A stretch of DNA of 64,000 nucleotides, taken from contig CM025852.1 in NCBI GenBank assembly GCA_003952965.2, forward strand, positions 5,223,979-5,287,978. Direction: 5' to 3'. Below, piece after piece: positions 47,170-59,110 of this stretch (positions within the stretch are counted from its first letter, which is position 1; each line of letters opens with the position of its first letter). This stretch comes from Morella rubra. Taxonomy: Eukaryota; Streptophyta; Magnoliopsida; Fagales; Myricaceae. The notes beneath the pieces were generated by a model, which did not search any database, was not told the DNA's origin, and was given only the letters and a program-made list of their open reading frames with translations. The position numbers were made by a program, and so were the translations under genes.

Positions 47170-49404
47170 CTGCGGCCGACGCAGGCTAGTGGAAGTCGGC
47201 AGTGTTAGTTGAAATTGCTTGATTGTGGTGTAATTATATATTAGGGAGCTGAGAGTGCCACTCCCAGACTCTTGTCGTCTAGCCGTTTTCTTAAAGCAGC
47301 GCAAGGAGAAATGAAGTTCGTCTGATCTGCTTTATTTTTTTGGGCGAGGGACGGTTAAGATGAAGGTTTCTGGGGCCCAAGAGTTGTGATTGATTTTTTT
47401 TAGGTGATCAACGGTTAAGATGCAGGTTAGTGGGGCCCAAGAGTTGTTCTCCGACAACCTTCACATGGACACCGTTCCCATACCAGGACGCTTTTTGGGG
47501 CAACAGCAACAGGGTTTTCTTTTTAGTGTTTCTGTGTATGTTTTCATGCTTTTCTTTCTTTCCGTCTTTCTCAATGAGAGACGACCACATAATACGTGTC
47601 AAACATGCAAAAAAAACAAAGGAAAAGAGGTCCGCGACGAGGAGAGAGAGAGAGACACGGAGTCATGAGTAACTTTCGGCGACTCTGGTTGGGTTTTTTT
47701 TTTTTTTTTAGCCAACTGCGAATTTCATTTCAGAGGGAGAAAATACATTGGTGTTTAGCACAGTCACCTCAATGCGGATTTCAGTTAAAAAGGGACAGAC
47801 CGGCCATTAAATCAATATGACTTTTAGGCCTTTAGGACCACGAACTAACAGGCTTTATAGGCCACTACCAAAATGGCCTTCAAGGCCACACACAACCGGA
47901 CCAAAAGACCCACCTAACCTAATGGGTTCACATACTCGGAGCAATTCTTTGCCACACGGTGGATGGTACTTTCACTAGCCGGAAGAGGGGTGGCCAATCA
48001 CTTCGGAAATAATTCTATGCAAATACAAATAGTACGAATTCATCTAAAATGACATTGTAATTTCAAGAAATAAATATAATTTTTTAAGATTGACTACGTT
48101 ATTTAATAAGGTGAGAATACAAAACTTTTCCTCCTTATTTTATCAAACCAAATTAGCTCATAAGGGAAAGGAAAAAATACTTATACCATACCAAATAAAA
48201 AGAGTTAATTGGAATCCTCCCACACGGAAAGGAAAAGGGGGATCAATCACCGACTATGTACTAATTTGTTCCTCTTGCATAGTATATATAAAGCTATGCA
48301 TCTCTTATTTTCTTCATGTATCATTTTCCTAGTTTCTTTCTTCTTTTTCAGGTTAAAGGTGGGCTTACGCAGATTATTTGGGAAGCCATCGCTCATCTCG
48401 TGGGCCGGACATTTTCAGTAGCATCTCATATCTATATGCATATCGATGATAGGTCACACATGTTTGATATTTGTTGTGGTCTAACAGGCATCAGTTTTTT
48501 GTTTTTTGTCCGATAGTTGACACTATTATACTCTCCTGGACTCCTGAGAATTACTTCTGGCGCAGCTTTAGTTGAGTTGGGTTGGATTGGTTTTGAGAAC
48601 TTATAGAACACAACCCGACCTCTCTCAAACATTGATTCTAAATTATGGAGAAAGCTTATCATGTTGACGGCAGCATGTGTAATTCTGCTGGGCGTGTATA
48701 AGCTTTTAAAATGTAGATCCATATGACCATATATTTTATACCCAAATCTTATGGGTTGGTATCTCCCTCATTAGAATCTCTGACTGAAACCGCGTCAAAG
48801 ATAGCAGGGTGACACATCCATTGAAGCAAGTCCGCGTCATTGCAGAAAGCGGCAGCCAGCCATGCATTTGAACATATCAGTCGGATAATCCAACCATGGG
48901 AATGAAAAAGAAAACAAAAGCAAGGTATTTGCCTGCAAAAATTCCTGCCCTGAAGATGATCAACATGCGGGAAATATAGGCATTTATGGTAGGTAATTAA
49001 GGCTTTATTTACTGTTTCTTTCTGCGCCAAGTCTTTATTTACTTACATAATGCTGGAAATTAGTAAGAAAGACTTGCCAAAACCGGTTCTTCAATGGTTC
49101 ACAACAGCAGGTGTTAGCTTTGTGTCAATTTTTATACACAGCTTTTAGGTCCACTGACCCTCCAAAGAAGGTGAAAAAAAAACAGAGATAAAAACAAAAA
49201 ACAAAAAACAAAACACAAAACAAAAAACAAACACAAAACAAAACAAAACAGGAGAGTTGTACACCTCGGATTTTGCTCTTAGGAATGGGAACTTGAATGA
49301 GGTGAAGAGCCAAAACCTGCAAACTACGATGCGGAGTACATCATATTGGTTGGTGTACTTATTCAAGTGGCTACTAGTCTACGAGGAGGCAGGAGTAATG
49401 GTGC
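47170..49404. other. Intergenic DNA between the GH17 and GBSS1 genes
   Basis: The left part is GH17 promoter and the right end is GBSS1 3'UTR. Between them I see no gene. In Arabidopsis this gap holds a NAC transcription factor gene (At1g32870), and no NAC motif is present here. A segment at 47.75-47.96 kb rich in AGGCC/GGCCT words stands out but matches nothing I recognise. Confidence 0.45.
49190..49251. repeat. (CAAAA)n-type low-complexity tract downstream of GBSS1
   Basis: About 60 bases made almost only of CAAAA, CAAAAA and CACAAAA units, about 155 bases past the GBSS1 stop codon. It may fall in its 3'UTR. Confidence 0.9.
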
Positions 49405-52400
49405 TCAAGGAGTGGCAACATTTTCTTTGGCAAGAGGAATAATTTCCTCTCCTTCAATTCCAGGTTCACTGCCGGCAACATTCAGGCTCAGCAGCATCTT
49501 TTCCCACAGTTTGGATGGTCCCTGCATACAAACAATTACAGTCATCGCACATCGTCAGTAAAACCAACAAGCCAGAAAACTAATTACTTGAATGAACTTT
49601 TTTGTATCGACGTATGCAATGGAAATTTTCTACATGAAATGCATGGAACTTGACGAGTGGCACAAAATCCCAAAGGCCGACTGCCGTACTGACCTTCCAT
49701 GAAAGATCCTGGGCCATGCAATTCTGAATCATCTCTTTTGCTGCAGGGGTACCATAGGTTGCGAGAGCTCTCTGGACAGTTGTTGCTATGGCAGTCACAT
49801 CAACTGGATCAACTGCCTCACACTGAAAAGCATCCCAACAAAACAGATTCATAAGTTTCTACATCGGGTATAGAGATATTGATGAATTTGCATGTCACCA
49901 GGAAGTAGGGGCAGTCATTTGCTTACTTCAACATTGAAAGCTCCCATCTGAAATCCTGTAAAACCTTCTTGGACAGTGTCTACAAGTCCACCAGTTGAGG
50001 CAACAACAGGCAACTGTGGCAAAGTCGCACAATGAAGTGACAATCAGTCAAGGCCACGCCAAATTTGTCAAGCGAGATCACAGTGGGAGCTGAATAGAGA
50101 GGAAAGAAAGGACTAAGGGATCTACCGTTCCATATCGCATAGCATGCAACTGAATGAGACCACATGGTTCAAATCTACTTGGGATCAGCATGAAATCAGC
50201 TCCAGCAATAATCATATGAGCCAAGGGGACATTGAATTTTGCCACTCCCCTGGCCTTGTCGGGATACATTATCTCCAGCTGTTCCATTTGCTTCTCCATT
50301 GGCTTTTTGCCAGTTCCCTGAAGGAAACAACAGATGTCATTATCAAACTCAAGATTATGCCCATAGCAACAGCTATAATTGGAAGAGAGAACAATTTTGA
50401 ATGGGTACTTACGAGGACTACAATTTGGACATCCTCTCCAATGAACTTTGGAATAGCTGCTGCTAGGATATCTGAACCTTTCTGTTCTTCTAGTCTTCCA
50501 ATGAAGCCTATTAAAGGAATGTTTCTGTCAACAGGTAACCCAACTTCTGCTTGAAGGGCTTCCTTCAACAGAGGCTTTGCATCCATAACCTGTAATCACC
50601 ACACTCATAAGTACAGAACTTTGCAACCAGTTATCTCAGGGAGCTCTGAGTTTTCTATAAGTTACTTACAGTTGTGGCATCATATTTAACATCTATGTAT
50701 TTGTCTGTGGATGGATTCCACTCTTGAACATCCATTCCGTTCGCAATACCGGTGATGCCAGTCTTACGAATGATGTTATCTAATTCCACACCTTTTTCAA
50801 CTCCAGAAACAAGCTCATGGGCGTAGTAAGGGCTCACAGTAATGACCCTGTCTGATTCTAATATTCCGCCCTTCATCCAATTGATTTTCCTTCCCTTCAC
50901 AGGCTTGACATACCTGCACAATAGAAATAAACAGAATATTCGGTGAGATTAATAATTCAGTCAAATCCTTCTCAATTGGAAAGTCCTTGTTCTAATGGAA
51001 AGAAGAATCATCTTTAAGACTTACCCATCGATAAAGTCAAAAGAACCCTTGAATTGATCAGGCAAATTGAGAAGTGAGAAGTCTGAAAAGGGAAATCTGC
51101 CTTGGTAGGCTATGTTGTGGATGCAGAAAACAACCTGCCAACATTTATCAAGGTGTTTAAGCCCCCAGGGAATGAAACTTCAACTTTACCACATTTTCAT
51201 GGGATGCCCTTGGTGCCTCACCTTGGCATTTTTGTAAATTCCCCTTGGTTTATACATGGTTTTTAGGTAGCATGGAAGAAGAGCAGTGTGCCAATCATTA
51301 GCAATGAAGACAACATCCTCCCCTGCAAGGGCCAGAAAAGAGCATTCTTAAATGAAGCTGTTTCTCAACAGAAACACTTGTTGAGTTCTCCAAAACAGGA
51401 GAAAGGGTTCGTACCATATGGGCCTGAAAAGTATTCACTGCTGTTTAAGTTCAGAACCCTCGGTGCCTCCAGAGCAGCCTGAAAAGTAAGAACGCAAAAG
51501 AATGATGAATTTGAGCTATAGCAAAAGAGAACTATGAGGTTGGTCAGCTATCAGGCAACAAGTATACACTAATCCATGTAGTGTTGGGAACCAAAATGCA
51601 TTGTCTTCATCATTCCTTGGTCTAAAAATTCCACATGAAAGTACTTCAAACATTGTGCGATGCAATTAATCACTCTTAGATAAGATCACCTTAAAAGTTG
51701 GCAAAGAGGGGTTGAAAGCCTGCCTTATTGACCCGTCAAGTAATAAGAGTAGGCAAAATCAGGTAGCTTAGAGCAGCTCTATTTTTATTACAAGTAACAC
51801 AAACAAAATTTATTCCATTTAAACAGTGAAATGAATTTTTTTTGCCCATAGCTTAAGATGTGACAGGTCATTTGGAACAGTTGCTGAGTGTACTTCTGTT
51901 GGCATCTCACTTGACCCTGTCATAGACAAACTCTACTATGGGATACTAAACTCACTTTTCTGTATGAAAAGTTGATTTTGATGTAATTTTTGTCCCTATA
52001 CAGTGGCTGAAGATTGGAAACGATAAATAAATTTAACCAAAAAAAGGGATTAAGTCACCTGGCACAACAAGCTGAAACGAAGTTGGTTATCCTTGTAATC
52101 CAGTCCAGCCATGGGGCCATAGATTTTTGATGCAGTTTTGCCCCATACCTTGAGTATTCAGAGAGTCAAACATCAGATGAATATTCACCCCTTAAACAGT
52201 GTGGCTCATACGCAAGATTTAGATGCCACAAAAAACTAAACCTTCTCAAGGAACATTGGATGATCCACAAATACACGATCAACTCCTCGTTTGTAGCAGT
52301 GGAAGAAGCGAACAGTTTCAATTCTATCCCCGACTTTTATCTGTGAGAAAATAATCAGTGGGATAAGCATAGATGCTCGACTTAGATTTGATTCCCCGAA

Positions 52401-53028
52401 ACAGAGGAAGTTCCTACAAAAACGTAGCTGCGAATACTTACGTCAACTAGAACATCAGTATCCCATGCATCTTTGTACTGGTCATAACGTGGAGACACTG
52501 TCATAACTCGGTGCCCTTTAGCCTAGACATGAATTAGACATCATAATTGGTCAAACATACATAGGGAACCAAAGAGATCAACTTGAACCAGAAAAGCAAA
52601 CACACTGGTACAATTACAATTGCAAAGTAGGCAATCAGAATAACCAAAAGTAAAAGAAAGACTCCACTTACTGCCATAGCTGGTGGCAGCCCTCCAAGAA
52701 CATCACCAAGTCCACCGGTTTTGCTCCATGGACCGACCTCAGCGCTCAAAAAGACCAAGTTCATTCCTTGTCCACATATAATCTTTCCAGCACACCTATC
52801 GTTCTCAGTGTTCCTAACTTTGCTTTGTGCTTGCATGGCAATTGCTTTTGAATGGGTTCCCATCTGTAGCATATCCAACTTGTTCAAAGATCTTAACCCA
52901 TGATGGGTAATAGCTTGGGCCCTTAAGCTCATCTGAGCCAAGTTTGCCTTAGTTTCTGACCCTGAACTTCCATGAGAGTTGACTTGTGAAGTTCTTGATA
53001 CAAAGTGGGAGGCGGTCAGAGTGGCCAT
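49405..53028 (-). CDS. GBSS1: Granule-bound starch synthase I (waxy), 13 coding exons
   Basis: Exons 53028-52672, 52522-52442, 52340-52242, 52148-52059, 51478-51415, 51322-51222, 51134-51025, 50913-50670, 50589-50413, 50317-50126, 50013-49927, 49822-49694 and 49521-49405 join in frame to 615 aa, the standard length and exon count of dicot GBSSI. The start [15 protein letters not shown] is the family's; an upstream in-frame TTG is not. An N-terminal Ser/Thr-rich plastid transit peptide (about 75 aa) precedes the GT5 domain. Its ADP-glucose-binding KTGGL is in [13 protein letters not shown], the second lobe has [11 protein letters not shown] and STGGLVDTV, and the C-terminus is the hallmark KENVATP. 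The enzyme elongates amylose from ADP-glucose while bound to starch granules. I see no stop or missing key residue, so it should be functional. Confidence 0.96.
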
Positions 53029-53050
53029 CAATGACGCCCTTGATCTGACA

Positions 53051-53961
53051 CTAATAGCCAAGTTAGTGCAGAAAATGATGAAATACTAAATCAAATTTTA
53101 GCAAGAATTTCCAATCCGTGAAAAAAAAAAAAAAAAAATCAGATGCTATTATCTCGCAGTAACTCCTTTCAGGTGACTTTGAATTTAACCAGGAATACCA
53201 TCAGAGCAACTTTGGTCATTCTATTTCTAGCCGCTATCTACTCACATCTCATCACCAAATAATCGGCCATCAATCAATCTCTACCATATGCCCTTCGATA
53301 ATCAGACCTCCTTATTTAGAAATTGCTTGCGCCAAATATCTAAACTATTATCACAGTGAAGGCTCAGTTTGAATTTAAAGCTTGATTTGATGATTAACTA
53401 TTCCAACAGCAACGACAAAACGCACATACTGGTTCCGATCATCGATTAACAGTCAATCCTTGCTTCAGAATTAACAATGACAAAAGACGATCTTTGGCCT
53501 TAAAAAGACTCTTATTCTATCAGAATAATTCTGCAGTATTTGTTGTCTATGTCGAACTAACTAGTTAATTTAAAAATGCCTCAACTGATTATGACACTAA
53601 GAGAAGAAGCAAGCACTCCAGTGAATGACAAATACTACTAAAGGAAGCAAATTCAAAACCACAGCCATGGTCACAAAAAAGCATCGGCGTAAGTCAGCGA
53701 TCACAAACTACAAACCAGTGGAGAATATGAGACAGACAGACCCACGATCAGTGCAGAAACCCATAGGATTACCGATTACGTACTCTATAGAAGATAGAAG
53801 TTAGGAATGTTACTCTGAACATCAAAACAGATTGAGAAAATCACTCAACTTTAGTTACGATATCATACAGAAACAGCAGCAAACTAGGAACTGACATCCC
53901 ATAAAATCCCTCACGAGTTAGTTACAAGATCCTAGCTAGCAGATCATCTATGGACGCTTAC
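53051..53961 (-). other. 5'UTR intron of GBSS1
   Basis: On the minus strand a donor (GAACTTG|GTAAGC) begins at 53961 and an acceptor (GCTATTAG) ends at 53051, 23 bases before the ATG. A leader intron in this place is a known feature of waxy genes. The 911-base intron contains a poly(A/T) run at 53120-53138. The leader exon upstream (to about 54030) has no ATG. Confidence 0.7.
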
Positions 53962-54087
53962 CAAGTTCAAGTCGAGGGAGTGAGTCTCTGATCAGGCTCA
54001 GCTGCTGATCGTCAGTGAGGTCAGCTTTCTGTGAAAATGTTCACCAACGATCACATTTAGTACTGGGCACATCAATTATTGCCGCGA

Positions 54088-54172
54088 CACGTGGCGACGT
54101 GGGGCTGGGCCCGTGTCAACGGTGGAGGTCCCACCCGAATTGACCGGTTCCTAGGCACCTGAAAATCACGTG
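54088..54172. promoter_or_regulatory. Two G-box/ABRE-like CACGTG motifs upstream of GBSS1
   Basis: Palindromic CACGTG cores lie at 54088-54093 (in GACACGTGGC) and 54167-54172 (in TCACGTGGGG). They are about 130 and 210 bases upstream of the leader-exon donor. GGGCC and GGCCC words of the site-II kind lie among them. Such motifs bind bZIP or bHLH factors and fit ABA-, sugar- or clock-responsive control of starch synthesis. Use in vivo is inferred. Confidence 0.5.
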
Positions 54173-54199
54173 GGGCCTAGGCCCGTGGCATCGGTGCGA

Positions 54200-54980
54200 A
54201 TATACTGGCAATTTACGGTCATTCGTGCGGGAAAGCCCACCGAATGCGGGTAGATATTTTTCTTCGTAGTTCGATCAACGTCAGAAATGGAAGAAAACGA
54301 CACCGTGACACCTGGGTTTACGGTTCAGATTGATTGACTCGTGGGGCTGTGACCGGGCGGGTCCCAATTTAAGGAAAGCGACAAAGTCAGATACGACCTC
54401 TACCCCATCAAATCAAAGTAGCTTTCTATATACTTATAATATCATTTTGAAGAAAAAATTGACGGTGTAGAGTGGAGCAGGCGACTAACATCTCTGTCGT
54501 CCAACTAACTTGAGATTCTCAGTTACTGAATTACCAAAAGTGCCCATTACTGAAACTTGTAGATTCTCAATCCCTCCTTGGGATCCTCACACCATGCAAT
54601 GATGCAAATGCATACTTTTTGTGAGATTTGATGCGCCTTGGCCCTTGGGCCCCGGAGTGGTTAATCTGGTCCTCGCCACCATCCTGTGCAGATGTGGTTG
54701 GAGCCCCCCTTGGAGAATTGATCGAATGATCGGCCTCTCGTATAGTAAATAATCGTTAAATCAAATTCGAGAATTATCGTGAAGATAAAATTTTAAAAAA
54801 ATAAAATAAAATTTTAAAAATAAATTAAAATAAGTAAATTAATAAAATAAAGTTTTTTAAATTTTATTTAAAAATAGTTTTTTTATATATCATTTTTTAT
54901 TTTTAAATGAATTTTTAAGGCAAAATTAGTTCCAAACTTGGTACAACCCGAGATCTTCATTCTATTTGGTTCGCACAACA
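54200..54980. other. GBSS1 distal promoter flank and AT-rich intergenic DNA
   Basis: The part to about 54.75 kb has moderate GC. Beyond it comes AT-rich low-complexity DNA. No gene is seen. Confidence 0.4.
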
Positions 54981-54984
54981 ATAA

Positions 54985-55375
54985 ATTATTCAACGGAAGA
55001 TAATACACTTTGTACTTTTATTTTGTATAGTCTTGGTATTTTACATCATTATATTATTTTTATCATTTGCACTCACAATTATTAATCTCTATCAGTTGTC
55101 TCATTAATATACTATGTACCATCTTTCAAAAATTAAATTTTACCCTTTTAAAATGTTCACTGCCAAAAAAAATATAGGCACAAAATTGTAATTTTGTACG
55201 TCAAAAAATAATTATCTATCTAAATTAACTGAAAATTTTAAGGGAGAATGTAAAGTGTCTAAAATTAATAGTTTATGGGTACAATGTGATAAAAATTATA
55301 GATTGGGTTGCAAAATGTGAAGACCTCAATTGAAGGGTGCAAAGTTTATTTAACCATTTTTAAATATTTTTTACT
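54985..55375. repeat. Further member of the CACTTTACACCC inverted-repeat family
   Basis: It opens with ATACACTTTGTACTTTTA and closes with GAATGTAAAGTGTCTAAAAT, GGGTGCAAAATGTGAAG and GGGTGCAAAGTTTATTT. The two halves are rough inverted counterparts, as in the copies at 9.8 and 58.8 kb. No coding capacity. Ends are approximate. Confidence 0.45.
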
Positions 55376-55401
55376 AATTTTATCTTGGAATGATATTTTT
55401 T

Positions 55402-57009
55402 GTGATAACCCGGTTTCAAAAAAAAAACTATATATATATATCAAAAGAGCCTTTGCAATGGCTGAAGATCGAACTCCAGACCTGGGCCTAAAAGAAGAAG
55501 ACCACTAGGACAGGCGTGTATTTGTTGCTTTTATGCGGTTGGTTTATTTAAACGTTTTTACAGTTTTTATTGCGAAAATGATGGGATGCGAGGATTCGAA
55601 CCCGCGCGCTTAAAAGAAGGAGGTTTGAAGCTGAACCGCTATGGCATCTAACGCGTTTGGTTGCCATTGCTGAGGTTTTATTTTTATTTAAACATGTTTT
55701 GTTCAATTTGGATTTTTAAATGAAACGTTGCGTTTCAATCCTCTTCTTCCCCAAACGTTAGAATCCCGAATACTGAGCCTTAGTCGCTGTTTCAACCTTT
55801 CAGTTTCTTTCTCATCAATTTCTCTCTCTCTCTCTCTCTCTTCAATTTCTCATCCGTTTTAGCACCTTTCGTCTAATTTTCGAGGCTTTTCATTTCCAAC
55901 GTTCATTTCTCGACGTTTCTATGTATTTTGGGCGACTAATGGCAGTAATGGGAGGTTGTTGAAGAGGCGCCAAATTGTATTCCATTTTGACGGTTTTCAA
56001 GTCTCTCTCGCCTATAAAAAGGACCTTCTGCTTAGAGGTCAATCACACCTTTCAGACGTGATTTTCATTATCATTTTTGAGATCTCTCTCTCTATCAATT
56101 CAGCTATAGTTGGGTTTTTACAATTATCTTTGGTTCTTTTGGATTGTTGCGCTACGTGGTTTATAAGGCAGTTCGATTATCGAAGCAAGTTGGGTAAGCG
56201 GAGCTACTATACTGTTTGCCTTCAAAATGACGAACACGTTTTCATAAAATGATTTTGTAGAAAATAATGTTTTATTTCAAGCTTATGTTATTCTGAAAAC
56301 AATGTGGAATTTTAAAAGACATACTGAAATCTGTTTATATTATTGTTCTGCATTCTTTCTCAAAGATTTTATATTCTGCTGAATATAATTTCTGATTTTG
56401 AATTATGTTATTATATATTATATTGTTTTCAAACTCCGAGGTAATGTTCTGTTACTGATTACTGCTGCTGTTGGTACCAACTTACTGATTATTGAGTGCA
56501 CCCATTCTTTGGAGTGGTTTCTGTGTGGGTTTCTCCTTAGTGCACACTTGGCGTTCTTGCTAAGTCTTAGTAGGGTGAACTCCGCTTACTGTTGACTTAT
56601 TTTGGTTGGCCGCCGGATAAGTCGTTGCACAACCCTGCCACAGGGGTAAACGTGGCTTACTGTTAATGCCAAAGGATTTTTCTATATTACTGGTAAAACT
56701 ATCTATAACTGTAAATTTCTGATTTCAGAAAATGATTATATTTTTATTCATGAATTTTATTCTCTGCTTACTGAGTTGTCGAAATCACTCTGTTATTTTT
56801 TTCTTATTTTCAGAGATTGTTCAAGAATCAAATCTAGAAGCATGTGGGCGGGATAAATGAGACCATTATTTAAGATTTTAGACTGTTAAGAGAATTTGTT
56901 TAATGTTTATGTTTTGAAATATTATAGTTATAATATGTTTTGTTTCGAATAAAAAAGATAAATTTCTTTTATTTTTTTCTTTATTTATACTGATTTTTGG
57001 GACGTGACA
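55402..57009 (+). mobile_element. Probable solo LTR of a Ty3/gypsy-type retrotransposon (fossil)
   Basis: The stretch begins TGTGATAACCCGG and ends GGGACGTGACA. These are imperfectly inverted TG...CA ends of the kind seen on plant gypsy LTRs. An AATAAAAAAG polyadenylation-like motif lies near the right end. No gag, pol, primer-binding site or second LTR is found beside it, so it looks like a solo LTR of about 1.6 kb. A clear 5-base target duplication was not seen, which lowers confidence. Two tRNA-like segments lie in its left part. Confidence 0.45.
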
Positions 57010-58327
57010 ATTTCGGTCATTTTCTATGAATAAGCACAAATCAAACTGAGGCAAGGATTAATCATGTCTGAGATATAAGGACGAAATAAAATTTTTTATA
57101 ACTTGGGAGGACCTAATTAATTTTTGCTCGTCTGACTATGATATTACCTCTTGAAATTAAGACTAAGTTCTAATCCTCTTATACATCCTTGTTTGAAGTG
57201 TGTGAGATAATTTCAAGTGCACTAGATTTATTCATTGTTGTTCGAAAAAATATACATAATTTGCGCCTTAAATATCATAGCTCAACAAAAAGAACAAATT
57301 TTATATTAATCGCACGTCTTAAAATAAAAAAATTAAAAGCACCAATATCTCGTTTACAAATTATTTAAAAGTAAAATTCTAAAGTATTGATCTAGCCGTT
57401 AAAATTTAGACCTTGATAACATAGTCCATCAAAAGTCTCAAATTCAAGACTTTATAAGTGTTATTCTCCCTTTAAATATACTCTTAATACCTTTACCCTG
57501 ATAATTATCTAATATATATGAATCGCGGTATCGAGAGGACCATATAAACTCGATATTAGTCGAAGGCAAGAATATATGGTCTGTACACCATATTAAAAAT
57601 AATAAATAATAAATAAATAAAAATCTAAAAGTACATGTCTATTATTTGTAATTTTTCTACAAGCAAAGGAAGAATCCTTAATTACTCTAGAGGTGAGTGG
57701 TCTGTCCTTTACAGAACAACTTACCGACATACGGAGGATTGCAGCTTTGCAAGAAAAAGACAGCGGTGTACCCGTGAGCCCCGTGTGTTTTTAGTGGATC
57801 ACACTTTACCACTTGACAGTTCCGAACCGCGCAAAGTTTTTGCCTTGAGATTTTTCCCAGGAGGAGCTTTGGGTTTGTGGCTGGAGCGCCATTGAACCAA
57901 AAGAAGCCGAGACCCTCGTTCCTGTGGCCGAAACCAGTTTGTTTTCTAATGGGTGAAACTATTAGCTTTGATGCAAAATTTTCCTTCCGGGGCCCGCCCC
58001 GCATGGCATAGCTTTAGGCTTGGGGTCGCGGTGATTGCTCTCGGACGAAGCTTCTGCTTGAGATAGTGAAACCTCATCAAACAGCAGTCGACCGTTTCGT
58101 GAGGTCAATTATGAACACACAAAAAATCTAGACGTGAGGCGTTGAAGTGATTTGAAGAAAACGCCACCTAGAAGGTTCTATATTCTATGCTCCTCATGGA
58201 ATGATACAGACCAAATGAGATTTTTTGCACAGCGAGCTTGGATTTGGAAGGTTGATCATTTAAAAATTTTAAAAAATAAAGAATAAATACAATTTGTAAC
58301 TTTTTAATTATGTGATCTTGACATTTT
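57010..58327. other. Intergenic DNA with an unexplained GC-rich island (about 57.69-58.17 kb)
   Basis: The first 650 bases are AT-rich. From about 57690 to 58170 the composition rises to roughly half G+C, unlike its surroundings. Open frames cross it on both strands (57635-57895 plus, 57687-58004 minus), but neither shows a domain I recognise. It could be an organelle-derived insertion, a captured gene fragment or part of an unknown element. Confidence 0.35.
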
Positions 58328-58537
58328 GGTGGCGTTCGGCTGTGAAAATTTTGAGGTGTTGGAAATTTTAGAGTATTGGGATTGGTGAAAAAGTGAAGAG
58401 AGAGATGATTGAAATTAATTTTTTATATTTATTTGGAGTGAAAAATGATGATTTGATGAGGAGAGCGAGAATTTGGAAGAGTTATTTTATTGGGGTGAAA
58501 ATTTTGAGGGGTGAAAATTTTGAGTGCCGAACACCCC
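58328..58537. mobile_element. MITE, about 210 bp, sister of the CID11-intron copy
   Basis: The left end GGTGGCGTTCGGCTGTG and the right end, read inward as GGGGTGTTCGGCACTC, form terminal inverted repeats. The interior (TTGGTGAAAAAGTGAAGAGA, GATTGAAATTAATTTTT) closely matches the minus strand of 12335-12545. No ORF. Confidence 0.75.
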
Positions 58538-58639
58538 TTCATATCTAATATATTATTTTTCGTCATATTACACATGTTAAAATTTTTCAATTTCAATTGT
58601 GCGCAAGATAAAAAGTTGTATCTCTATAATTTTGTAGAT

Positions 58640-59110
58640 TATTTTATAAAGGTAAAATCGTAATTTCGAAGTTAAAAAAATTAATTTTAAAATTTTTTTA
58701 ACAGAAGTGCAAAATGTTTAAAATCAATAGTTAGTAAATATAATGTGACAAAAATAATAATTTAGGATGTAAAATGTCAAAACCTTGTAATTGGAGTGTG
58801 TAAATATATTTAGGAGAAATGTCACTTTAAACCCTCTAACTACTTAGCCAACTTCAAATATGAGTCTAAATTACCACACATTGAGCCTTCCAACTTTCAC
58901 AATTAATCAAATTATGCCCTGAAATAAAATCTGAAGATCAAAATCGTGCCACGTGGCTCATTCACAACACATGTTGCACAAGTTTAATATTGGATCTTTT
59001 TTAAGGACGCAAATTGATGAAATTCAATAGTTCGTAGATTCAATGTATCAAAATTGATAATTTAGACCCATATTTAAAGTTAGCTTGGTAGGTAGGGGCT
59101 CAAAGTGAGT
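58640..59110. repeat. Cluster of CACTTTACACCC-family sequence
   Basis: Contains GTCACTTTAAACCCTCTAAC (near 58819), GGATGTAAAATGTCAAAACC and repeated 'AATGTATCAAAATTGATAATTTAGA'-type phrases, in pieces that mirror each other around 58.95 kb. It appears to be one or two overlapping non-autonomous elements with poorly defined ends. No gene. Confidence 0.4.

Noticed and set aside
53029-53061. Upstream in-frame extension of GBSS1 starting at 53061
   Set aside because: It begins with TTG, not ATG, and overlaps the likely leader-intron acceptor. The ATG at 53028 gives the family's standard N-terminus.
57635-58004. Open frames on both strands of the GC-rich island as coding genes
   Set aside because: Neither product resembles a known protein, and GC-rich sequence opens frames by chance. 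The island is kept as a compositional finding only.
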